Assembly (NCBI RefSeq): GCF_000219215.1 | Contig: NC_015723.1 | Location: forward strand, 868,001-932,000 | Direction: 5' to 3' | DNA from: Cupriavidus necator N-1 | GTDB lineage: Bacteria > Pseudomonadota > Gammaproteobacteria > Burkholderiales > Burkholderiaceae | DNA: 64,000 nt | The notes under the pieces: generated by a model | Seen by the model: only the letters and a program-made list of their open reading frames with translations | Databases searched by the model: none | Told to the model about the DNA's origin: nothing | Made by a program: the position numbers and the translations under genes | In this document: positions 17,358-25,916 of the stretch, piece by piece | Layout of the letters: the number at the start of each line of letters is the position of its first letter | How positions within the stretch are numbered: the stretch's first letter is position 1

Positions 17358-18304
17358 ACGCGCGGGCTCCGGTCCCGCTGGTGGTGGTCGGCGGCTACCT
17401 TGGCGCCGGCAAGACCACCTTGCTCAACCGCCTGCTGGCCAACGCGCACGGGCGCCGCATCGCATTGCTGGTCAACGACTTCGGCGAGATCAATATCGAT
17501 GCCGCGCTGATCCGCACGCGCAGCGACGACGTGATCCAGCTGGAGAACGGCTGTATCTGCTGCTCGATCGGCGGCCGGCTGGCCGAGGCGCTCGTGGCTA
17601 TCGCAGCAAGGGAGCAGCGGCCCGACCTGCTGGTGATCGAGGCCAGCGGTGTCTCGGACCCGCAGCGTATTGCGCAGGTCGGCTTGCTGGATCGGGCCTT
17701 TGTGCTCAATGCCGTGGTGGTGGCCGTGGACGTGACCGAGGTCGCCCACAGCCTGCACGATCCGCTGGTGGGCGACATGGTGCGGCTGCAGATCGCGGGG
17801 GCCTCGGTGGTGGTGCTGACCAAGGCAGACCTTGCCGATGCGGATGCACTGGCAATGGCTGCCGCCACGGTCGGCGCCATCGCGCCGCGTGCTGCGGTGC
17901 TGAGCGCATGCGAGGGCGAGGTGCCCTTGTCGGTCTTTGTCGACGCCGCCTTGCCGGAACCACATGGCGATGCCGTGCTGCAGGCAGGCGGGCACTGGCG
18001 GCGACCCGTCGGCACCGTGCACGCCGGCATCCGCAGCATTTCATACCAGACCGGCCGCGATTTCGACAAGATGCGGCTGCGGCAGGCGCTGAAGACGCTG
18101 CCGGTGCGCCTGCTGCGCGCGAAGGGTATGGTCAGGCTGGCAGCCGATCAGCGCCTGCATGAACTGCATGTGGTCGCGGGCCGCATGCGGCTGAATCCGA
18201 TGGCGCAAGGCGATGCGGCAGGGTCTGCACTGGTATTTATCGGCGCCTTCGGTGCGGAGGAGGAGAGGCGTATCCGCGCCTGCCTCGATCTGGCGCTCGC
18301 CTGA
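17354..18304 (+). CDS. CobW/COG0523-family metal-chaperone GTPase, 316 aa
   Basis: This G3E-family P-loop GTPase shows Walker A GGYLGAGKTT at residues 13-22, the metal-binding motif GCICC with Cys 67, 69 and 70, the switch segment VIEASGVSDP, and TKAD as the base-specificity motif. A C-terminal CobW domain follows. Family members insert zinc or another metal into client enzymes. The ATG overlaps the amidohydrolase stop in an ATGA arrangement. A dedicated metallochaperone for that amidohydrolase is a reasonable inference. No His-rich metal tail is seen. Confidence 0.9.
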   Translation: MNARAPVPLVVVGGYLGAGKTTLLNRLLANAHGRRIALLVNDFGEINIDAALIRTRSDDVIQLENGCICCSIGGRLAEALVAIAAREQRPDLLVIEASGVSDPQRIAQVGLLDRAFVLNAVVVAVDVTEVAHSLHDPLVGDMVRLQIAGASVVVLTKADLADADALAMAAATVGAIAPRAAVLSACEGEVPLSVFVDAALPEPHGDAVLQAGGHWRRPVGTVHAGIRSISYQTGRDFDKMRLRQALKTLPVRLLRAKGMVRLAADQRLHELHVVAGRMRLNPMAQGDAAGSALVFIGAFGAEEERRIRACLDLALA

Positions 18305-18326
18305 GCGGGCGCGTGAATGGTGCCGC

Positions 18327-19238
18327 TCAGGTGTGGAATTCTTCCGGTTCCGCGTGCGCTGGCTTTCCTTCCCAGCCGCCACGCTCGAACTCCGCGATCA
18401 CCTGCGCCCCCAGCAGCAGCAAGGTCGCCGCAATCTCCAAGCTCAGCAGCACCACGATCGCCGTGGTCAGCGAACCATAGACCCGGCTCACTTGCGACAA
18501 CGTGGTGAAGTACCATGCCAGCACATGACGGGAGACTTCCCACAGCACGGCCGCAATCAACGCGCCGCTCAGCGCATGCCGCAGCGACAGCCTGCCAACC
18601 GGCATCACCATGTAGATCGAGGTCAGCATCAGCACCTCGCCAATGAAGCCGAGCAGGTAGAGCAGGCCGGTCGAGAGCCGGTCCAGCGACCAGTCGCGGC
18701 CCAGCACTTCCACATGCCGTTCGCCGATGGCCAGCAGGCCGCCTGACACCACCGTGACCAGCAGCAGGCCCACGCTCAGTACCGCGATGTAGCAATAGGG
18801 CAGTAGCGCCGAGACCAGGAAATGCCGGCGCCGGATCGACACGCGGTGCTCGAAGATCACCGACATGGCATTCTCCAGCACGGTGAAGGCGAGCGAACTG
18901 AAGAACAGCATGGTGCCCAGCAGTACCCAGCCGATCGTGCCGCGGTTGCGCAGGAAGGCGGCAAGCTCGGAGATCAGGGCCCTGGACTGCCCCGGCACCA
19001 CCCACTCCAGGTAGCGCGCGAGCGTGGACAACAGCAGGTCTGGTCCGATCACGTGCGACAGGGCAATGATCATCAGGATTAGCAGCGGCACGATCGACAG
19101 CAGCGCGTAGTAGGCCACCGCGCCGGCCAGCAGCAGGCCCTGGTTGGCGCGGAACTGCCTGAGCGTGTGCCAGGCAAAGCGCCCCGGATGGCGGAGCAGG
19201 TCGCGGACGCGGGCGTCGGGAAGCTGCATGGCAGACAT
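18327..19238 (-). CDS. YihY/BrkB family inner-membrane protein, 303 aa
   Basis: The protein has about six hydrophobic segments and the family blocks AGAVAYYALLSIVPLLILMI near residue 40, FLRNRGTIGWVLLGTML and the C-terminal region GALIAAVLWEVSRHVLAWYF. This family was formerly called ribonuclease BN/BrkB; the nuclease role is disproved for true homologues and its function is unclear. It ends convergently 22 bases from the CobW-like gene. The start could be 19238 or, three codons later, 19229; neither has a good ribosome binding site. Confidence 0.9.
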   Translation of the reverse strand: MSAMQLPDARVRDLLRHPGRFAWHTLRQFRANQGLLLAGAVAYYALLSIVPLLILMIIALSHVIGPDLLLSTLARYLEWVVPGQSRALISELAAFLRNRGTIGWVLLGTMLFFSSLAFTVLENAMSVIFEHRVSIRRRHFLVSALLPYCYIAVLSVGLLLVTVVSGGLLAIGERHVEVLGRDWSLDRLSTGLLYLLGFIGEVLMLTSIYMVMPVGRLSLRHALSGALIAAVLWEVSRHVLAWYFTTLSQVSRVYGSLTTAIVVLLSLEIAATLLLLGAQVIAEFERGGWEGKPAHAEPEEFHT

Positions 19239-19438
19239 CGGAGAGGAAGGGTTTCGCCATTATGCGGCTTCGGGGCCTGACATTCCACCGGGTTATGGCT
19301 CTATTCCGAACGCATCATTGAGGTCAGGATCCGCGTCCGCCAAGATGGCGCCCGCGGCCTGCACCATGCAGGCTTGCACCTCATGCATACAAGGCGGCGC
19401 ACCGTCCGTGCAAGCGCCTGGACAGGAATGGAGACAGC

Positions 19439-20794
19439 ATGCAAGCGCAAACAGTGACGCGCAGGACGGGATTCGGACGCAGTCGGGCGTGGTTGGCCGT
19501 GGCGCTGCTGGTAGCGCCGATGAGCGTTGCGCTGGCGCAGGGCACCGGCCAGCCTTTGGTCGTTGCCGAGGACGAGGTCATGCAGGGCTTTCCGCCGCCG
19601 CCCGACAAGCAAGTCAGCCGCGGCAGCGGGCTGCGTCCGCCGTATATGCGCTGGGCGTTCCGGCATGCGCGCGAGATGTCGCCAACGGCGGGCATCCGGC
19701 ATGCCAGCCAGCCGCTGGCCCTGGCCGGCCAGCCCGGTACGGAACTGGATGGCACCACGTTTGCCGTGGCGGGCAAGACTGCCCGACTGGCCGATTACCT
19801 GCGCGACACCCATACCGACGGCTTTATCGTGCTGCACCAGGGCAAGGTCGTCTATGAGCGCTACCTCGCTGGCTTTGGTCCTTACCAGCCGCATATCTGG
19901 GCCTCGATGACCAAGTCCGTCACCGGTCTGCTGGCCGCCATGCTGGTCGAAGAGGGCAAGCTCGATCCGCAGGCCCGGCTGGCGCAGTATGTGCCGGAAC
20001 TGGCCGGCAATCCGTTCGGCGAGGCCACGGTACAGCAGAACCTGGATATGGAGGTGCCGGTGGGCTACCCGGAGGGGCTGCCGCCGGACCTGGGGCTGTT
20101 CGGGGCGGTGGGGATCGTGCCGCGCAAGGCGGATGCGCCGGACACCATCTATGACTTCCTCAAGGTCGTCCACGCCACCGGCGGGCGCGACGAAGTCGGC
20201 GTCTGGTACTACCAGAACGGCTCGCCGGAAGCGGTGGCATGGGCGCTGCGGCGTATCACCGGCAAGAGCTGGGCGCAGCTGGTGACCGAGCGGCTGTGGT
20301 CCCGCTTTGCCGACGATGATGCCTACACCCAGGTGGACCGCCAGGGCACGGAAATGGCCAGCGGCGGCATGAATTCCACGCTGCGCGACGCCGCCCGCTT
20401 TGCCGAGGCGGTGCGCCGGGCGGCCGCGGGCGACGCCTCGGGCGGGATCTCGCCGGCGGCGGTGCGCATTGCGCTGCAGCCGGCCGGCAACCAGGCCCGC
20501 TTTGCGCGCGGCAACACCATGCCGGGCCGCGATGGCTATGGCTACCGCAACTACTGGTTCCAGCGCAACGACGGCGACGGCAGCATCGAGGCCAGCGGGC
20601 GCTTCGGACAGAAGATCTATATCAACCCGGCCAGGGGGCTGACGGTGGTGAAGTTCTCCGCCAACCCGGACGGCGCCGCGCGTGCGACCAGCGCGGCCGG
20701 GGTGCGCAAGCGCGACGATCCGGGCCGGGCGCTGGAATCCGCCGAGGCCATGGTGGCCGCGGCGCTCGCGATCCATCGCGCGGTCAGCCGCTGA
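19439..20794 (+). CDS. Serine hydrolase of the beta-lactamase class C / 6-aminohexanoate-dimer hydrolase type, 451 aa
   Basis: A signal peptide (RSRAWLAVALLVAPMSVALAQ, residues 15-34, given in part) points to a periplasmic enzyme. The nucleophile motif is SMTK (Ser156, Lys159), followed by the second motif YYQN near residue 260, which supplies the catalytic Tyr, and late Gly-rich blocks such as SGRFGQKIYI. This arrangement is typical of class C-like esterases and amide hydrolases (6-aminohexanoate-dimer hydrolase, EstB), and not of resistance beta-lactamases. GGAGACAGC precedes the ATG. It stands alone, so no substrate is suggested by context. Confidence 0.88.
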   Translation: MQAQTVTRRTGFGRSRAWLAVALLVAPMSVALAQGTGQPLVVAEDEVMQGFPPPPDKQVSRGSGLRPPYMRWAFRHAREMSPTAGIRHASQPLALAGQPGTELDGTTFAVAGKTARLADYLRDTHTDGFIVLHQGKVVYERYLAGFGPYQPHIWASMTKSVTGLLAAMLVEEGKLDPQARLAQYVPELAGNPFGEATVQQNLDMEVPVGYPEGLPPDLGLFGAVGIVPRKADAPDTIYDFLKVVHATGGRDEVGVWYYQNGSPEAVAWALRRITGKSWAQLVTERLWSRFADDDAYTQVDRQGTEMASGGMNSTLRDAARFAEAVRRAAAGDASGGISPAAVRIALQPAGNQARFARGNTMPGRDGYGYRNYWFQRNDGDGSIEASGRFGQKIYINPARGLTVVKFSANPDGAARATSAAGVRKRDDPGRALESAEAMVAAALAIHRAVSR

Positions 20795-20966
20795 CCCACG
20801 CGACAGCCTGTCAAAGCGTACCGACGTCTATCTGACGACGGCCTATGTCCAGCATGCCGGCATCAACTTCGATACCTCGGCGGTGAGCTTTGCCAACGGG
20901 TATTTCCTCGGCAGCGGGCATCGCAGCATGACGGCCGTGGCGGTGGGGATGCGGCATCGATTCTGA
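20793..20966 (+). pseudogene. C-terminal remnant of a Gram-negative porin
   Basis: In a frame different from the preceding hydrolase, the sequence reads SLSKRTDVYLTTAYVQHAG and ends AVAVGMRHRF followed by TGA. SLSKRT and the terminal RHRF are the last strands of Burkholderiales porins, the same ending as the intact porin at 3997-5040. About 300 N-terminal residues are missing, there is no start codon, and the fragment abuts the 3' end of the hydrolase gene. This is the scar of a lost porin, probably by a deletion that fused the two regions. Confidence 0.82.
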
Positions 20967-20973
20967 GCCGCAC

Positions 20974-21894
20974 CTAGTCCTGCGGTGCCCCCGCCGCCCG
21001 CCGCAGGCAATCCAGCATGGCCATGACCGCCGCGCGCGACTGCGCGTCGTCACGCCAGTACATCGACACCGAGCCGAACCCCGCCAGCCGCAGCGGCACG
21101 ATGCGCAGCGCGCCCAGCTCTTCCAGCCGGCGCGCGGTGCGGTGCGAGGCCAGGCCGATCATGTCGCTGTTGTTGAGTAGCGTGAGATTCAGCACGGTGG
21201 AATTGCTCTCCACGCAATCGGCCGGCAGGGCACGCTCGGCGCTGGCCAGCGCGCCTTCCAGCGCGTTGCGGATGGGCGTGCCGCGCGGCCACACCACCCA
21301 GCGGTGGCGATACAGGTCGTCCCAGCCGATGCCAGCGCCCTGCAGCAGCGGATGGCGGGGCCGGGCGACGAAGTGGATCGGCTCCATGTAGAGCGATTCG
21401 GTGCGCATGTGCGCGTCCTGCAGTTCGGGGGCGGAGCGTCCCACCACGATATCCAGCTCGCTGTGTGCCAGCTGGCTCATCAGCCGGTCCATGGTCGTTT
21501 CCACCAGCCGCACGCTGGCGCGGGGCATCTGCTGCAGCAAATGCAGCGCTGCCAGCGGCACGGTATCCGCCGACGACGCGCCCGACGTACCCACCACCAC
21601 AATCCCGCTGCCGCCGTCGCGCATGGCCTGCAGGTCGTCGCGCGCAGTATCCAGTTGGGCCTCGATCCGGCGTGCGTGCTCGATCAGCGACTCGCCATAG
21701 GGCGTGGGCCGTAGCCCGCGCGCCTGGCGCTCGAACAGTGGCAGCCCGATATCGTCCTCCAGGTCCTTCAGCCATTTGGAAAGGCCCGGCTGGGTCGTGT
21801 TCAGCATGGCCGCCGACTGGCTCATATTGCCGGTCTCGGCCAGGCTCAGCAGCATCTGCAGGTTGCGCAGCCGCAATCTCTGGGTCCAGTCCAT
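20974..21894 (-). CDS. LysR-type regulator, divergent from the gentisate operon, 306 aa
   Basis: The HTH reads RNLQMLLSLAETGNMSQSAAMLNTTQPGLSKWLKDLEDDIGLPLFER when followed in segments from residue 10, and the effector-binding domain starts at GSGIVVVGTSG. It belongs to the CbnR/GbpR-like LysR group with a WLKDLE element. It is transcribed away from the gentisate dioxygenase gene with a 152-base spacer containing a clear dyad, so it is the probable activator of the 3-hydroxybenzoate/gentisate genes. The inducer is unknown. Confidence 0.92.
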   Translation of the reverse strand: MDWTQRLRLRNLQMLLSLAETGNMSQSAAMLNTTQPGLSKWLKDLEDDIGLPLFERQARGLRPTPYGESLIEHARRIEAQLDTARDDLQAMRDGGSGIVVVGTSGASSADTVPLAALHLLQQMPRASVRLVETTMDRLMSQLAHSELDIVVGRSAPELQDAHMRTESLYMEPIHFVARPRHPLLQGAGIGWDDLYRHRWVVWPRGTPIRNALEGALASAERALPADCVESNSTVLNLTLLNNSDMIGLASHRTARRLEELGALRIVPLRLAGFGSVSMYWRDDAQSRAAVMAMLDCLRRAAGAPQD

Positions 21895-21922
21895 GGGGCT
21901 ACCTATATAAAAAATCGTATCG

Positions 21923-21952
21923 ATAAGATGAAAAGTTCATTTCAAATCTTAT
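21923..21952. promoter_or_regulatory. LysR operator-like dyad upstream of the gentisate operon
   Basis: ATAAGAT (21923-21929) and ATCTTAT (21946-21952) are perfect inverted repeats flanking 16 bases, and an inner TGAA...TTCA pair adds symmetry. The region is AT-rich in an otherwise GC-rich window. It lies 29 bases before the LysR start and 95 bases before the dioxygenase start, the expected place for a LysR recognition site. A weak TATAAC at 21963-21968 could be the -10 of the gentisate promoter. Confidence 0.6.
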
Positions 21953-22046
21953 AGGGCGCCGCGTATAACGACAACAAGACGGTGCGAGCGATGACACGCA
22001 CCCACAAAAGCGCTCCCAAAGCCCTGCATAAAGTTACGGAGACAGC

Positions 22047-23093
22047 ATGTCCGAACACACCCCAGACCCGGCCCGCGTGGCCTATTACGAAGAAATCGGC
22101 CGCAGCCACATGACCCCGCTGTGGGAGTCGCTGCACGCGCTGGTGCCGCCGCAACCGCGGCCGCAGATCGTTCCCGCCATCTGGAAGTACGCCCAGATCC
22201 GCCCGCTGGTCATGCAGGCCGGCGGCGTCATCAGCGCCGAGGAAGCGGTGCGCCGCGTGCTGGTGCTGGAGAACCCGGGGATCCCGGGCAAGTCGAGCAT
22301 CACCTCCACGCTGTACGCCGGCCTGCAGCTGATCCTGCCGGGCGAAATCGCGCCCAGCCACCGCCATACCCAGTCCGCGCTGCGCTTTATCGTCGAAGGC
22401 AAGGGCGCCTGGACCGCGGTCAACGGCGAGCGCACCACCATGCACCCCGGCGACTTCATCATCACGCCGTCGTGGACCTGGCATGACCATGGCAACCCTG
22501 CCGTCGAGGACGGCGGCGAGCCGGTGGTGTGGCTGGACGGGCTGGATATCCCGCTGGTGCAGCAGTTCGATGCCGGCTTTGCCGAGAACTACCCGGAAGC
22601 CCAGCAGCCCGTGACCCGCGTCGAGGGCGACAGCTTTGCCCGCTTCGGCCACAACATGGTGCCGGTGCGGCACCGCGTGACCGATCCCACTTCACCGATT
22701 TTCAGCTACCCGTACGAGCGTTCGCGCGAGGCGCTGGACCAGCTCTACCGCAACGGCGAGCTCGATGCCTGGGACGGCGTCAAGCTGCGCTATATCAACC
22801 CGGCCACCGGCGGCTGGCCGATGCCGACCATCGCCACCTTCATGCAGTACCTGCCGGCGGGCTTCCAGGGCAAGACCTACCGCAGCACCGACGCCACCAT
22901 CTACAGCGTGGTGGAAGGGCGCGGCACGGTGCGCATCGGCGACGACCAGTTCCAGTTCGAGCCGCGCGATATTTTCGTGGCCCCGTCGTGGGCGCCGGTG
23001 CAACTGGGCGCGCTGGAAGACGCGGTGCTGTTCAGCTATTCCGACCGGCCCGTGCTGTCCGCGATGAACCTGCTACGCGAAGCGCGCACCTGA
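22047..23093 (+). CDS. Gentisate 1,2-dioxygenase, 348 aa
   Basis: This bicupin Fe(II) ring-cleavage dioxygenase opens gentisate to maleylpyruvate. The N-terminal cupin carries the metal-ligand pattern [18 protein letters not shown] (His-x-His and later the [16 protein letters not shown]is), and the C-terminal cupin ends [14 protein letters not shown]. Length is normal. The start at 22047 follows ACGGAGACAGC. It is the first gene of a run with fumarylpyruvate hydrolase, maleylpyruvate isomerase and 3-hydroxybenzoate 6-hydroxylase, which confirms the assignment by pathway. Confidence 0.95.
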   Translation: MSEHTPDPARVAYYEEIGRSHMTPLWESLHALVPPQPRPQIVPAIWKYAQIRPLVMQAGGVISAEEAVRRVLVLENPGIPGKSSITSTLYAGLQLILPGEIAPSHRHTQSALRFIVEGKGAWTAVNGERTTMHPGDFIITPSWTWHDHGNPAVEDGGEPVVWLDGLDIPLVQQFDAGFAENYPEAQQPVTRVEGDSFARFGHNMVPVRHRVTDPTSPIFSYPYERSREALDQLYRNGELDAWDGVKLRYINPATGGWPMPTIATFMQYLPAGFQGKTYRSTDATIYSVVEGRGTVRIGDDQFQFEPRDIFVAPSWAPVQLGALEDAVLFSYSDRPVLSAMNLLREART

Positions 23094-23188
23094 GCCTCCC
23101 GCAACCCTGATCCGACCTGCCCCGGGCGGTGCCTGCGCGCACCGCCGGAGGCTCCCGCTTACCTGACGACCTCCGGAAATTCCGAACC

Positions 23189-23887
23189 ATGTCCTACGTC
23201 TTCACGCCCCCCGCCACCGTTTCCATCCCCGTTGCCGGCAGCGACGACCAGTTCGCCGTGCGCCGCGTCTACTGCGTGGGCCGCAACTACGCCGCCCATG
23301 CGCGCGAGATGGGCTTCGATCCCGACCGCGAGCCGCCGTTCTTCTTCTGCAAGCCGGCCGACGCGATCGTCCCGGTGCAGGCCGGCACCACGCTGGACCT
23401 GCCTTATCCGGCGCAGACGCAGAACTACCACTACGAGGCCGAACTGGTGACCGTGATCGGCAAGGCCGGTTCGGATATCCCGGTCGAACAGGCACTCGAA
23501 CACGTGTGGGGCTATGCCGTCGGCCTCGACATGACCCGCCGCGACCTGCAGATGAAGATGCGCGAGATGGGCCGCCCCTGGGAAATCGGCAAGGCCTTCG
23601 ATGCCTCGGCGCCGGTGGCGCCGATCCACCGTGCCAGCGAGATCGGGCACCCGCAGCAGGCCGGCATCTGGCTGACCGTCAACGGTGAAACGAAGCAGCG
23701 CAGCGACGTGTCGCACCTGATCTGGTCGGTGGCCGAGACGGTGGCCTACCTGTCGCAGTTCTTCCGCCTGGAGCCGGGCGATGTGATCTTCACCGGCACG
23801 CCGGAAGGCGTTGGCGCGGTCAAGGCCGGCGAGACCATGGTCACGGGCGTGGACGGCCTCGGCGAGCTGACCGTGCGCGTGGTCTGA
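23189..23887 (+). CDS. Fumarylpyruvate hydrolase (FAH family), 232 aa
   Basis: This FAH-fold hydrolase would split fumarylpyruvate to fumarate and pyruvate, the last step of the GSH-dependent gentisate path. The catalytic region has RVYCVGRNYAAHAREMGF, the metal-ligand glutamates in YHYEAELVTVIGKAG, the GYAVGLDMTRRDLQ block and the family end FTGTPEGVGAVKAGE. The start at 23189 gives the family's usual length; a longer in-frame start at 23129 adds a non-conserved segment. Confidence 0.93.
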   Translation: MSYVFTPPATVSIPVAGSDDQFAVRRVYCVGRNYAAHAREMGFDPDREPPFFFCKPADAIVPVQAGTTLDLPYPAQTQNYHYEAELVTVIGKAGSDIPVEQALEHVWGYAVGLDMTRRDLQMKMREMGRPWEIGKAFDASAPVAPIHRASEIGHPQQAGIWLTVNGETKQRSDVSHLIWSVAETVAYLSQFFRLEPGDVIFTGTPEGVGAVKAGETMVTGVDGLGELTVRVV

Positions 23888-23923
23888 CCCCCCGTGAATC
23901 GCAGCACACAGGCATTACCGATC

Positions 23924-24565
23924 ATGCAGCTCTATAGTTTCTTCAACAGCTCGACGTCCTACCGGGTGCGCATCGCGCTGGCCCTCAAAGGCCTGCCGTA
24001 CGACTACCTGCCGGTCAATATCCGCACCGGCCAGCACCGCGCGCCGGAGTATGTCGAAAGCATCAACCCGTCCGCGACCGTGCCCGCGCTGGTGGATGGC
24101 AGTCTTGCGCTCGGGCAGTCGTTCGCGATCATCGACTACCTGGATGCGCTCCATCCCGAACCGCGCCTGCTCCCGCAAGACCCGGTGCAGCGAGCGCGGG
24201 TGCTGGAACTGGCCACGCTGATCGGCTGCGACATTCACCCAGTCAACAACCTGCGCATGCTGCGCTACCTGCAGGATGTGCTGAAGGTCACGCCCGAGCA
24301 GAAGGATGCCTGGTACCGCCACTGGGTCGATGAAGGCATGGCCGGCGTGGAGCGCCTGCTGGCGCTGCACGGACATGGCAGGTGGTGCTTCGGCGATGCG
24401 CCGACGCTCGCTGACGTCGCGCTGGTGCCGCAGGTTGCCAACGCCCTGCGCATGGGCTGCGACCTGGGCCGGTACGAGCGCGCGATGGCGGTCTACGCCC
24501 ACGCCAGCGCCCATCCCGCCTTTGCCCAGGCGGCGCCCGGGCGCCAGCCCGACCATACCGCCTGA
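23924..24565 (+). CDS. Maleylpyruvate/maleylacetoacetate isomerase (zeta-class GST), 213 aa
   Basis: This is a glutathione-dependent isomerase with an N-terminal thioredoxin fold. SSTSYRVRIALALKGLPYDY holds the zeta-class active-site Ser/Arg motif, and NPSATVPALVDG and LGQSFAIIDYLD bind GSH. The helical C-terminal domain contains GDAPTLADVALVPQ. In this operon it converts maleylpyruvate to fumarylpyruvate, as NagL does in naphthalene degraders. The start at 23924 is chosen from family length; a GTG ten codons upstream is also in frame. Confidence 0.92.
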   Translation: MQLYSFFNSSTSYRVRIALALKGLPYDYLPVNIRTGQHRAPEYVESINPSATVPALVDGSLALGQSFAIIDYLDALHPEPRLLPQDPVQRARVLELATLIGCDIHPVNNLRMLRYLQDVLKVTPEQKDAWYRHWVDEGMAGVERLLALHGHGRWCFGDAPTLADVALVPQVANALRMGCDLGRYERAMAVYAHASAHPAFAQAAPGRQPDHTA

Positions 24566-24592
24566 CGCAGCGCGCAGGCCAGGAGACAAGAC

Positions 24593-25807
24593 ATGAGCAG
24601 TACCAACAACGCGACCGGCAAGGTCCTCATCATCGGCGGCGGCATCGGCGGCCTGGCCGCGGCGCTGGCGCTGGCACGCCAGGGCATCCGCATCGAACTG
24701 CTGGAGCAGGCCGAGCAGATCGGCGAGATCGGCGCGGGCATCCAGCTGGCCGCCAACGCCTTTGCTGCGCTCGACGCGCTCGGCGTCGGCGAGGCCGCAC
24801 GCAGCCGCGCGGTCTTTACCGACTACCTCAGCCTGCGCGATGCGATCGACACCAGCGAGATCGCCCGGGTCGATGTGGGCCAGGCCTACCGCGAGCGCTT
24901 CGGCAACCCGTATGCGGTGATCCATCGCGCCGATATCCACCTGTCGATCCTGGAGGCGGTGCAGGACCATCCGCTGATCACGTTCCGCACCAGCACGCGC
25001 GTAGAGCAGTTGCTGCAGGACGACAAGGGCGTGACCGTGATCGACCAGCACGGCGAGCATCACCATGGCGACGCGGTGATCGGCTGCGACGGCGTCAAGT
25101 CCGCCATCCGCCAGGCATTGATCGGCGATGAGCCCCGCGTCACCGGCCATGTGGTCTACCGCGCCGTGGTCGATGTCGCCGACATGCCGCAGGACCTGCA
25201 GGTCAACGCACCAGTGGTGTGGGCCGGCCCGCATTGCCACCTGGTCCACTACCCGCTGCGCGGCGGCCAGCAGTACAACCTGGTGGTGACCTTCCACAGC
25301 CGCGAGGAGGAGACCTGGGGCGTGCGCGACGGCAGCAAGGCAGAGGTGCTGTCGTACTTCGACGGCATCCACCCGCTGCCGCACCAGATGCTGGACCGCC
25401 CGACCTCGTGGAAGCGCTGGGCCACCGCCGACCGCGATCCGGTCGAGCGCTGGAGCTTCGGCCGCGCCACCATCCTCGGCGACGCCGCGCACCCGATGAC
25501 GCAGTACGTGGCGCAGGGCGCCTGCCAGGCACTGGAAGATGCGGTCACGCTGGGTGAAGCGGTGAAGGTGGCCGGCGGTGATTTCGAAGCGGCATTCAAG
25601 CTTTACGAGCAGGCCCGCATCCCGCGCACCGCCCGCGTGCTCTACGCCGCGCGCGACATGGGCCGCGTCTATCACGCCAAGGGCGTGGACCGGCTGGTGC
25701 GCAACAGCCTGTGGACCGGCCGCACGCAGGCGCAGTTCTACGACGCGCTGCAGTGGCTGCATGGCTGGCGTGCCGACAAGTGCCTGAGCCCCACGCCGTG
25801 GCTGTAA
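24593..25807 (+). CDS. 3-hydroxybenzoate 6-hydroxylase-type FAD monooxygenase, 404 aa
   Basis: This single-component flavoprotein hydroxylase has the dinucleotide motif GGGIGG at residues 15-20, the IGCDGVKSAIR (DG) motif near 160 and the second FAD motif GDAAHP near 300. With gentisate dioxygenase and the ring-fission enzymes downstream in the pathway but upstream in the operon, the likely reaction is NAD(P)H-dependent para-hydroxylation of 3-hydroxybenzoate to gentisate. A salicylate 1- or 5-hydroxylase-like activity is an alternative for this family. AGGAGACAAGAC precedes the ATG. Confidence 0.9.
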   Translation: MSSTNNATGKVLIIGGGIGGLAAALALARQGIRIELLEQAEQIGEIGAGIQLAANAFAALDALGVGEAARSRAVFTDYLSLRDAIDTSEIARVDVGQAYRERFGNPYAVIHRADIHLSILEAVQDHPLITFRTSTRVEQLLQDDKGVTVIDQHGEHHHGDAVIGCDGVKSAIRQALIGDEPRVTGHVVYRAVVDVADMPQDLQVNAPVVWAGPHCHLVHYPLRGGQQYNLVVTFHSREEETWGVRDGSKAEVLSYFDGIHPLPHQMLDRPTSWKRWATADRDPVERWSFGRATILGDAAHPMTQYVAQGACQALEDAVTLGEAVKVAGGDFEAAFKLYEQARIPRTARVLYAARDMGRVYHAKGVDRLVRNSLWTGRTQAQFYDALQWLHGWRADKCLSPTPWL

Positions 25808-25847
25808 GCCGCTGACGCAACCTTTCTTCGCAGTCAATCCGAAACGA

Positions 25848-25875
25848 CCTGGCGGCCGCCTATAAGGCCGCCGGG
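25848..25875 (+). terminator. Stem-loop between hydroxylase and transporter genes
   Basis: Arms 25848-25857 and 25866-25875 pair over ten positions with one G-T wobble, around an eight-base loop. No T-run follows, so it is probably an attenuator or an mRNA-stabilising structure within the operon and not a full terminator. The gap is 109 bases long and holds nothing else of note apart from the ribosome binding site AAGGAGGAGACC before the transporter. Confidence 0.5.
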
Positions 25876-25916
25876 CGTGACTCGCCCCTAATCCTGGCAT
25901 CAAGGAGGAGACCACC

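Noticed and set aside
18327..19238. Ribonuclease BN.
   Set aside because: This old name for the YihY/BrkB family is wrong for true homologues; the sequence is a multi-helix membrane protein without nuclease motifs.
19439..20794. Possible beta-lactamase antibiotic-resistance gene.
   Set aside because: The SxxK and YxN motifs fit the class C fold, but the overall sequence fits esterase or aminohexanoate-oligomer-hydrolase relatives; resistance is not supported.
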